A stretch of 39,285 nucleotides of DNA. Origin: Bryobacterales bacterium (GTDB lineage Bacteria; Acidobacteriota; Terriglobia; Bryobacterales; Bryobacteraceae). The stretch's first letter is position 1, and each line of letters begins with the position of its first letter. A program made the translations under genes and the position numbers. Shown here in pieces: positions 1 through 6,573 of the stretch. The DNA is taken from contig JAFAQY010000038.1 of NCBI GenBank assembly GCA_019261985.1, positions 1 to 39,285 on the forward strand, read 5' to 3'. The notes under the pieces are model-generated. The model searched no databases, was not told where the DNA came from, and worked only from the letters and a program-made list of their open reading frames with translations.

Positions 1-122
1 GGTCTCGGCCACACCTGCTCCAGCTCGACCTTGCCCCGCTGGTGAGCGAGGACCAGGTTCATTCCCTCGATCAGGTCTTCGCCGAAATTCCCTTCCTTCT
101 TCGCTGTTGCTTTCCTCGGCAC
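1..122 (-). CDS. HigA/Xre-type antitoxin, N-terminal part (runs off window)
   Basis: Forty codons are visible on the minus strand from a GTG at 122, and the frame stays open to the window edge. The peptide begins VPRKATAKKEGNFGEDLIEG and continues with a stretch typical of the start of HTH (Xre-like) antitoxins paired with RelE/HigB toxins. AGGAG lies about 10 bases upstream, inside the end of the toxin gene, which supports the GTG start. The toxin stop ends at 126, so the two genes are 3 bp apart and surely co-transcribed in toxin-first (HigBA-like) order. The family role is to neutralise the toxin and repress the shared promoter. The DNA-binding domain is outside the window, so the assignment rests on context and the N-terminal sequence. 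Confidence 0.65.
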   Translation of the reverse strand, partial: MPRKATAKKEGNFGEDLIEGMNLVLAHQRGKVELEQVWPR

Positions 123-125
123 TCT

Positions 126-467
126 CTATTGCGCTCCTTTCAGATGGGCTGCGATCTGTCGCAGTTGCTTCTTCTCATCGGCGGTCAGATCCGTCTTGAC
201 GTTCTTGGCGTAGCAACGAATCAGGTAAACTCGCGCCGCAATTACAACGTATAGGTAGATGATCCGGGCGCCGCCGCGCTTTCCTTTGCCCTTCGCCGCC
301 CATCGGAGCTTCCGGACTCCGCCCGATCCCGGTATCACATCGCCGGCATCCGGATGTTCAATCAGGTAGACCGCCAACGCCTCAATGCCGTCCGTCCCGA
401 TCAGCTCCGTCGCCTCGGCCTTGAACTTCGGCAGTTGCAGGACCGTGATCTCGGGCGCATCGTCCAC
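126..467 (-). CDS. RelE/HigB-family toxin (COG4737-like mRNA interferase)
   Basis: This 113-residue protein has the hallmarks of the COG4737 branch of RelE/HigB toxins: a central IPGSGGVRKLRWAAKGKGKR segment, then GGARIIYLY, and a C-terminal YAKNVKTDLTADEKKQLRQI helix. Family members cleave mRNA at the ribosome when the antitoxin is lost. The start is GTG at 467. It sits 10 bp downstream of a perfect 19-bp palindrome that is probably the autoregulatory operator. The antitoxin follows immediately, in the toxin-first order typical of higBA. The pair lies beside a tRNA-Val 3' fragment, consistent with carriage on an integrative element. The family is clear; the exact subfamily name is less so. 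Confidence 0.85.
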   Translation of the reverse strand: MDDAPEITVLQLPKFKAEATELIGTDGIEALAVYLIEHPDAGDVIPGSGGVRKLRWAAKGKGKRGGARIIYLYVVIAARVYLIRCYAKNVKTDLTADEKKQLRQIAAHLKGAQ

Positions 468-477
468 TACTCAGTAG

Positions 478-496
478 TATACCGCAATGCGGTATA
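478..496. promoter_or_regulatory. Palindromic operator of the toxin-antitoxin module
   Basis: TATACCGCAATGCGGTATA is a perfect 19-bp inverted repeat with 9-bp arms around a central A:T pair. It lies 10 bp upstream of the toxin GTG. Each arm also contains a -10-like TATAC, so repressor binding would cover the promoter. Type II antitoxins commonly bind such sites to autorepress. The operator role is inferred from position and symmetry. Confidence 0.6.
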
Positions 497-606
497 ACGG
501 ATTTTGTGACGTGGATTGTGACGTAACCCTACTCGCATTGGCGAAAATGACCGATTTTGCGCCGGTGCTCGCGAGTTCGTAGGGAAGCTCAGCACAAACG
601 CGGACA

Positions 607-638
607 CCGCGAAGCCACCAATTTCAAGGGCTTCGCGG
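607..638. repeat. 10-bp perfect inverted repeat (hairpin) near the tRNA fragment
   Basis: CCGCGAAGCC (607-616) and GGCTTCGCGG (629-638) are exact reverse complements separated by 12 bases. The hairpin lies in the 354-bp stretch without a protein gene between the toxin start and the amidase end (468-821). It could be a terminator stem, though there is no T-tract, or a recombinase arm site near the attachment scar. Apart from the operator at 478-496, this hairpin and the tRNA fragment at 687-731, I see nothing else in that stretch. Confidence 0.4.
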
Positions 639-686
639 ACTCTCGCGATCGTCGCCGCTTGCCGCGTCACACACTACCCGGCCAAT

Positions 687-731
687 TTCACACGCAGGAG
701 GTCACAGGTTCGAGTCCTGTCGCGCCCACCA
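687..731 (+). other. tRNA-Val(CAC) 3'-half fragment, probable attachment-site scar
   Basis: The 45 bases match the 3' half of a tRNA: anticodon loop TTCACAC (687-693, anticodon CAC), 3' anticodon strand GCAGG (694-698), variable loop AGGTC, T stem-loop ACAGG-TTCGAGT-CCTGT (704-720), acceptor strand CGCGCCC, discriminator A728 and CCA (729-731). The 5' half is missing: the bases before 687 do not supply CCTGC for the anticodon stem, and no GGGCGCG acceptor strand is found upstream. Integrases that use tRNA genes leave exactly such 3' fragments at the distal element end. By that geometry the intact tRNA and the element lie to the left, with the toxin-antitoxin module inside the element and the amidase region outside. 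Confidence 0.65.
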
Positions 732-821
732 TTTCACGCAGGCGTCGCCGGGTTAGTTGACGGCGTTCGTGTGTTTCAGAGTGCAGTGCTCGGGAGGCGA
801 AAACGCGCAGTTCGCGTCGTG

Positions 822-2225
822 CTACGGCAATGTGCTCGGCTGCCATCCGCCAAACAGGCTTTCTAGGCGCGCGGCGATACATAGCGCCACATCTTCACGC
901 CACGGGCGAGCCGCTATCTGGACTGCTATCGGCAATCGATCGGCGGTCTGGCCACATCGGACCACGGCGGCGGGCCACCCCGTGACGTTATAGGTCATCG
1001 TGTAGCTGAATCCGCGAAAGGTTTCGTCTTTAATTGAGGCGCCGTGCGGCAGAGCTGCGTGCGCGCAGGCCGGCGAGAGAATCGCATCGTGGTGTTGGAG
1101 AAATTCAAGCATGCCGGCGCGGAATCGATCGAGCGCGGACCAATATTCGGCGAAGCCGGCGAGCGTGGTGCGATACGGTTCAAGCTTCCGCAGCCAGCCT
1201 TCCAGCAGCGGATGAGTGCGCGTGCTGCCGATTGCGGCGAGATATGCTCGCAACGCGTCACCACCGTCTGGCCCAATAAGCCGCATCTCGTGATCGAAAC
1301 TTTCTTCGATGCAAGGCGGGCGGCGTTCCTCGACCAAACGCACTTCCGCCGAGAGAGCGCGGGCAGCGTTTTGAACCATGGCAACGGTTTCAGGATCGGC
1401 CGGAACAATGCCGTTATCCGTGAAGAACGCAATGCGCAGATGTTCTAGCTGAACCGCGGCGGGATCCCGATTGCAAACCGGAATAACCGTATGATCGCGC
1501 CCGTCAGGTTGGGCGAGAAGCGGCATGACAGCGCTGAGATCCTCGACGCGGCGGGCCATGGGGCCAATCTGCCACAGAGTTTCGATCCAGCTTCCAGCCG
1601 GAGGAACGTGACCGGTGCGAGGAAGGCGTCCGGAGGTGGGCTTAATGCTCGCGATGCCGCAGAAGTGCGCGGGCAGACGCACGCTGCCGGCAGCATCGCT
1701 GCCGAGGCCGAAGGGCGATCCGCAGGCGGCGATGACCGCGGCTTCTCCTCCGCTCGAGCCTCCAGAGGTGCGGGAGAAATCATAAGGATTATTCGTGCGG
1801 CCCCGGATTAGGTTATCGCTTTCGAAGGCGAACAGAAGGTCGGGCAGGTTCGTGCGGGCGAGCGGGATCGCGCCAGCCTCGCGAAGCCGCCGGACAAGGG
1901 TCGCGTCCTCGGTGGAGGGCGGTGCGTTCTGCAATCCCAGCGTGCCGGCGCTGCAGACTGTGCCTTCGACCTCAATGGAGTCCTTGATGGAAAATGGAAC
2001 GCCTGCAAGAGCCGGCAGAACCTCGCCCCGCGCGCGCTGCCGGTCGACACGGCCCGCAGCTTCCCGAGCCGATTTCTCCAGCACTTCGACGACGGCGTTG
2101 AGGCACGGGTTTATTTCGGCGATGCGCTCGATATGAGCTTCGATCAACTCCTTGGCGGAGATCTCGCCATCGCGAATCAGGCGAGCCTGGGCGGTGGCGG
2201 ATACGGTCAGGACATCTCTCATCAT
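822..2225 (-). CDS. Amidase-signature (AS) family amidase
   Basis: A 467-residue amidase-signature enzyme, related to GatA and other amidases that hydrolyse C-N amide bonds. The Ser-cisSer-Lys triad is recognisable: Lys in GVPFSIKDSIE, the cis-Ser within TSGGSSGGEAA, and the nucleophile in GLGSDAAGSVRLPA. The start is ATG at 2225, overlapping the upstream FG-GAP gene stop as ATGA; the frame stays open upstream only through that gene. No signal peptide is seen, so a cytoplasmic location is likely, although the other four genes in the operon are exported or membrane proteins. It is the last gene of a five-gene coupled operon. The substrate cannot be read from sequence. GatA itself is less likely because no gatB or gatC is adjacent. 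Confidence 0.88.
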   Translation of the reverse strand: MMRDVLTVSATAQARLIRDGEISAKELIEAHIERIAEINPCLNAVVEVLEKSAREAAGRVDRQRARGEVLPALAGVPFSIKDSIEVEGTVCSAGTLGLQNAPPSTEDATLVRRLREAGAIPLARTNLPDLLFAFESDNLIRGRTNNPYDFSRTSGGSSGGEAAVIAACGSPFGLGSDAAGSVRLPAHFCGIASIKPTSGRLPRTGHVPPAGSWIETLWQIGPMARRVEDLSAVMPLLAQPDGRDHTVIPVCNRDPAAVQLEHLRIAFFTDNGIVPADPETVAMVQNAARALSAEVRLVEERRPPCIEESFDHEMRLIGPDGGDALRAYLAAIGSTRTHPLLEGWLRKLEPYRTTLAGFAEYWSALDRFRAGMLEFLQHHDAILSPACAHAALPHGASIKDETFRGFSYTMTYNVTGWPAAVVRCGQTADRLPIAVQIAARPWREDVALCIAARLESLFGGWQPSTLP

Positions 2226-3886
2226 GGTTGTCGTATTAATAGATTCTGTCCGGCATGGACATCCCTTAGAGTCTCGCGCTCGCCGCCCGGCCAGTCCACT
2301 TCTATGCTCGACGCTTTGTCGTCGGGACCGAGGCCGAAGGTCAGTTGAAGCTGGCTCGATGAACAGTAGCTGGAACCGCTGTGAACCGCCTGCCACTGCG
2401 CGCCGCCGGGGCTGTTAACACGAACCACAGCGCCAATGCCGTCGCGGTTCGAGCGCGTTCCTTCGAGCTTCACGGTGAGCCAGTGGTTGGTGTTACCACC
2501 ATCGTTGCGATAAAGAAAAGCCGGGCCATTATTCGTAGCAATTAGCACATCCAGATCGCCGTCGCGATCATAATCGCCATAAGCCATGCCCCGACCCACC
2601 ATCGGCGTTGTGAAGGCGTTCGCAATTTCCTCGAAACTGCGTCCGCCGCGATTGCGGAGCAGCAATGGGGTTTGACGGTAACGAACCTTGGGCTGGATAT
2701 GCTCAATTTCCGGATCAAGGTGGCCGTTGGCGGTAAGGATATCGGCGAAGCCGTCGAGATCGTAATCGAAGAAGAACAGTCCGAAGGTTAGCTTCAGCAG
2801 GCTCGCGCGGCCGACCTCGGATTTGGGCGCCTCATCGAGGAACAGACCATGGCCTTCGTTGTGATACAGGCTCAGCATTTGGTTCGAAAAATTGCCCACG
2901 AGCAGATGCGGGCGGCCGGAACGATCATAGTCGGCGGCATCCACTCCCATTGCGGCACGGGCTACGCCATCCTCGCCGAAGGCAACTCCGGCAGCAAGCC
3001 CAACCTCTTCGAACCGGCCGTTCTTCAGGTTGTGATACAGCTTGTTCGGCTGCGTGTCGTTCGCGACAAACAGGTCCGTCCAGCCGTCGCCGTCATAGTC
3101 GAATGCCGCAACACCGAGCGATTTGCCGTTGGGGTCGCCAAGACCGGCGGTTTCGGTGACGTCGGCGAATTGCCCGTTGCCAATATTGCGATAAAGGCGC
3201 GACGACGTGCCTTTGTAGGATTCCGGAGTGCAGTACGATTTGGTCGTGCCATCCATCGAGCACCACAGATCTGCCTGAGGCGTCCACTGGACGTAGTTGG
3301 CGACGAACAGATCGAGCTTGCCATCATTGTCGTAATCGAGCCACGCCGCGCTTGTGGCGAAGTTCGCATTATGGATACCGGCCACGGCGGTGACGTCGCG
3401 AAAATGGCCGCCGCCCTCGTTGTGGAATAGCCTGTCGCCTTCAAGAGCTGTGATGTAAACGTCGTCGCGGCCGTCGTTGTCATAATCGCCTATGGCAACG
3501 CCGAGCGAATAAGCTTCGAAATCAAGCCCGCTGCCTTTGGTGATGTCTTCGAAGGTACCGTCGTGTTTGTTGCGATAGAGCGCCGCGGTAGTGTGGCGGT
3601 TCTTATCCGACCAATTTCTTCCATTCACGATCAGGATGTCGAGCCAGCCGTCGCCGTCGGCGTCGAAAAAGGCGCAGCCAGGGCCCAACGTTTCCGGCAG
3701 CCACTTCTTTCCCTCGGCGCCGGAGTTGTGCTCAAAGTGGATGCCGGCCTGCGCCGTCACATCGCTGAATCTGACGGATGCTGCGGCGGAATTCTCTCGT
3801 GTGGGCGAAATGCTGCCGCAACCCGGGAGACATGACAGGCTCGTGACGATCAGCCCTAGCCCCGCCGCGTAAATCAGGGAGTTCAT
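2222..3886 (-). CDS. FG-GAP/VCBS repeat lipoprotein with ASPIC/UnbV C-terminus (CRTAC1-like)
   Basis: A 554-residue exported protein. The N-terminus has a hydrophobic segment ending in a lipobox-like LPGC, so it is probably a lipoprotein. At least six Ca2+-binding-type motifs follow (FDADGDGWLD, GDYDNDGRDD, LDYDNDGKLD, FDYDGDGWTD, FDYDLDGFAD, GDYDRDGDLD), indicating a seven-bladed FG-GAP/integrin-like propeller. The last 90 residues, from NHWLTVKLEGTRSNRDGIGA to the end, are a typical ASPIC/UnbV domain. Such proteins occur in many Acidobacteriota and Planctomycetes, and no biochemical role is established. ATGA overlaps join it to the cytochrome gene upstream and the amidase downstream. A second homologue is encoded divergently at 10962. 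Confidence 0.9.
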   Translation of the reverse strand: MNSLIYAAGLGLIVTSLSCLPGCGSISPTRENSAAASVRFSDVTAQAGIHFEHNSGAEGKKWLPETLGPGCAFFDADGDGWLDILIVNGRNWSDKNRHTTAALYRNKHDGTFEDITKGSGLDFEAYSLGVAIGDYDNDGRDDVYITALEGDRLFHNEGGGHFRDVTAVAGIHNANFATSAAWLDYDNDGKLDLFVANYVQWTPQADLWCSMDGTTKSYCTPESYKGTSSRLYRNIGNGQFADVTETAGLGDPNGKSLGVAAFDYDGDGWTDLFVANDTQPNKLYHNLKNGRFEEVGLAAGVAFGEDGVARAAMGVDAADYDRSGRPHLLVGNFSNQMLSLYHNEGHGLFLDEAPKSEVGRASLLKLTFGLFFFDYDLDGFADILTANGHLDPEIEHIQPKVRYRQTPLLLRNRGGRSFEEIANAFTTPMVGRGMAYGDYDRDGDLDVLIATNNGPAFLYRNDGGNTNHWLTVKLEGTRSNRDGIGAVVRVNSPGGAQWQAVHSGSSYCSSSQLQLTFGLGPDDKASSIEVDWPGGERETLRDVHAGQNLLIRQP

Positions 3887-6573
3887 CGGAAAGGTTCGTC
3901 AAGCGCCGATGAGCCTGTCTGCCTGGGCAGCGGCCGTTTTGAAAGGCTCGCTTCCGGAACGTGGTCGTGAATTGGCTGGCGTTCATTGTTATCTTCGGGG
4001 CTCAACTGCCGAACGCGAGCCGTCAACTGCTGCGAAGTCTCATCGGCTTTGAACCGCCGGAAGAGGGCCTCTTCGTGAGCGGCCTTTTCGGTTTGCCCCA
4101 AGCCGCGATAGCTCAGCATTAAATCGTAGTGCGCCTGAACATCTTCGGGGTCCACCGCCACGGCCTGCTCCAGCACGCGGACTGCGTCCGCATACCGGCG
4201 CTCTAGAAACAAGATACGCCCGATTTGATTTAATACGACGCGATCGCGCGGGTATTGTACCCGTACTTTGTCGAGGCTGCGGAGAGCGGCGCCGTAATCC
4301 CCGTCTGTTTTCTGTATCGACGCTAGGAAAAAATGCGCACGCGCCAGAGTAGGACTGAGTTTGAGCGCGCGATCGATAAAACCGCGGGCAGCGGCGGTTT
4401 CGCCTTCCTGAATCAAAGCCCGCGCGACGTTCACCCATCCGTCGGGATATTCAGGTTCGATTTCGGTTACGCGGCGGAAGGCGTACTCGGCCCCTTTGAG
4501 GTCGCCTTGCAACAGCAGCCCAATGCCCCAATCGTTCCAGCGCTCGCGATCCTGCCTACGCGGGATGGATTGCCAAACCGGCGCTGGGCCGACAGCGACG
4601 TTCACGGTGGATGATGCCAATGTCACGATCGGAAGCTCGGGGACGGGCGCCGAGTCGAAAGCATATTCGCGGCTATCGAATCCGATGCCCGCGCGGCCGG
4701 ATTTGGCGACGCCCGCATACGCATATTTTGTATAGTATTCACTGAATTTTCGATAATTCAGGCGCGCCTGGAGTGTCACCGGGCCATGCACGTCCGCCGG
4801 AATCGGCAAGCGGAAATGGACCGTGTCGGCTGCGCCTGGCGGGATCAGGCGTACGTAGAGAACGCTGCGCGTCTGCCATGCGTTGCGCTTATCAATCGGA
4901 TTGCCCTCGGCATCGAGCTGGAAAGAACGATAAAAATGCGCGCCCTTTTCGACCGGCCCGCGGCCATTGTCTTCCACCCGACCGCTCCAGGCGAGCACGC
5001 GGCCGTTGGCGTCGGTTGCCTTGAACTCCAGCCACACGTCGAAAACGTCCACAGTACCGGCTGGGAAGAAGTGGCCGATTTTCCGGGTGCGGACGACCGC
5101 GTCCACGCGCACTGTCGACCCGGGTGCGAAGCGAACCGCTGGCGCATCGAGCGGCGCGGCGATCCGGCCCACCTCGCGAATCACCGCGGGCGCGGGGGAC
5201 TCCGCCTCTTCGCCCACCGCGAACGTGGATGCCAGCGTGGGGGTGTCCGACGCGCGCCGCAGCATTTCCATGTCGCCTTTGTTTGTGCCGGCCTCGGAAG
5301 CCGCGAAAAGATCCACGGTAATGAATCCGGACTGGAGAAAGTCCTTGGTGGCCTTGAGTTGAACGTCGTCTCTATTTACTGACGCCACGGCGGTGTTTGC
5401 CGCCGCGAACCGGTGCGAATGCACCATGCCTCCGCGATTTCCAGGATCTTGCGATGCAACCATTGGCATGTGGCAGCTGCCGCACGTGGCGGATTGAGCT
5501 GGGTAATAAAAGGAGCGCGCGCCCTCGCCGGAGACGCCGCTGGCCTGCCAGTTGTCGTATTCATTGAAGCCGCGAAACCAGCGGTAATGATTCACGGGCT
5601 CATCCAGATGCACTTTGTGGCAGGCCGAGCAGAACTCGGCTGAATCCTCGCGCATGAACGGCTTCAGGAACGTACGCCGGTGCGGTTCAGGATTGAGATA
5701 CGTTACAAACCGGTCGACTCTCCTGATCCACGGATTTTGCGTGGAAGCCAAACGATGCAGCGGCGGATACACGATCGTGAACCCTCCGTTGCCCACCGAG
5801 CCGTTCACATGCGCGATCGAATGGCAGGACACACAACCCAAGCCGTTTTGCGCCTCCGGAGTATCCACCTGTTCCTTTATCGGCCGGTCGAAACGGCCGT
5901 TGAAGAACACCGCGTGGTCATGACAGCCGGCGCACCACTTGCTCCCCTGAGTTCCACTCAGCTCCTGCATGTGTTCGATGGACCGGCCGTAGAACCGGTT
6001 GTTGAACGATGCGAAGTGATGCATGGAGCTTTTCCATTGCTGGTAGATATCGCGATGGCATTCGCCGCACACGGCGGATTCCATGAAGAAATCGGACGGG
6101 ATGAGGCCGCCGGTATTGGTGGTCGCGGCCGATGGCCAGAACGGCGATTGCGTGCCCGCGCCTTCACCGGCCATCGATTCGGCGACAGTCTGAGAATTGC
6201 GGATGCGCTCCGCGGGCCAGCCGAAACGGAGTGCAATCGACGTGAGTCCGAGCGCCGCGATAGCGACACGCCAGCGGTTCGACGGAAGCAGAATGGCCAC
6301 ACCGGCGGCGGCGAGCGTTATATGCGCCCACAGCGCCGGGAAATGATCGTGGGTCGCTCCCTTAACCATCAGCAAGCCGCCCAAAACCGCGCCGGCGATC
6401 AGCAGCACGATTTTCGGGCTGCGCCGCCATTGCCAGCACAGCACAATCGCCCCAGCCGTGCCGAGCGCCAGATGCAGCAGTACGTTGCCGATATAGAACA
6501 GGTTGGCCGCGGGAAGAGCCGCAATGTAGGCGGCATTTGCGAGGACGAGAGCGATCAGCCACCTGGTTTTCAT
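3883..6573 (-). CDS. Membrane-anchored pentahaem c-type cytochrome with C-terminal TPRs
   Basis: 896 residues. The first 115 or so contain about four hydrophobic segments. Five CxxCH haem sites follow: CGECH (about 169), CAGCH (214), CVSCH (247), CSACH (315) and CGSCH (364), in an arrangement resembling the cytochrome c554/multihaem family. Residues of roughly 420-650 form a beta-rich region of unknown fold. From about 680 there are tetratricopeptide repeats (GLLLQGDLKGAEYAFRRVTE and four or five following units). The haem domain should lie on the periplasmic side and transfer electrons; the partner is unknown. It overlaps both neighbours by ATGA, so it is produced with the TPR/UnbV proteins. 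The fusion of a multihaem cytochrome to TPRs suggests a protein-docking redox module. Confidence 0.88.
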   Translation of the reverse strand: MKTRWLIALVLANAAYIAALPAANLFYIGNVLLHLALGTAGAIVLCWQWRRSPKIVLLIAGAVLGGLLMVKGATHDHFPALWAHITLAAAGVAILLPSNRWRVAIAALGLTSIALRFGWPAERIRNSQTVAESMAGEGAGTQSPFWPSAATTNTGGLIPSDFFMESAVCGECHRDIYQQWKSSMHHFASFNNRFYGRSIEHMQELSGTQGSKWCAGCHDHAVFFNGRFDRPIKEQVDTPEAQNGLGCVSCHSIAHVNGSVGNGGFTIVYPPLHRLASTQNPWIRRVDRFVTYLNPEPHRRTFLKPFMREDSAEFCSACHKVHLDEPVNHYRWFRGFNEYDNWQASGVSGEGARSFYYPAQSATCGSCHMPMVASQDPGNRGGMVHSHRFAAANTAVASVNRDDVQLKATKDFLQSGFITVDLFAASEAGTNKGDMEMLRRASDTPTLASTFAVGEEAESPAPAVIREVGRIAAPLDAPAVRFAPGSTVRVDAVVRTRKIGHFFPAGTVDVFDVWLEFKATDANGRVLAWSGRVEDNGRGPVEKGAHFYRSFQLDAEGNPIDKRNAWQTRSVLYVRLIPPGAADTVHFRLPIPADVHGPVTLQARLNYRKFSEYYTKYAYAGVAKSGRAGIGFDSREYAFDSAPVPELPIVTLASSTVNVAVGPAPVWQSIPRRQDRERWNDWGIGLLLQGDLKGAEYAFRRVTEIEPEYPDGWVNVARALIQEGETAAARGFIDRALKLSPTLARAHFFLASIQKTDGDYGAALRSLDKVRVQYPRDRVVLNQIGRILFLERRYADAVRVLEQAVAVDPEDVQAHYDLMLSYRGLGQTEKAAHEEALFRRFKADETSQQLTARVRQLSPEDNNERQPIHDHVPEASLSKRPLPRQTGSSALDEPFR

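Noticed and set aside
467-670. Minus-strand 67-codon frame upstream of the toxin
   Set aside because: It runs over the palindromic operator and a hairpin, has no recognisable domain and no ribosome site. Treated as non-coding.
687-731. A complete tRNA gene
   Set aside because: The 5' acceptor strand, D arm and 5' anticodon strand are missing, so it cannot fold as a tRNA.
557-760. Plus-strand 67-codon frame containing EVTGSSPVAPT
   Set aside because: Another known artefact, produced by translating the tRNA T-arm and acceptor sense strand. No ribosome site or family match.
688-882. Minus-strand 64-codon frame ending MVGATGLEPVTSCV
   Set aside because: This peptide is a familiar artefact of reading the antisense of a tRNA 3' end. 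It coincides with the tRNA-Val fragment and overlaps the amidase end.
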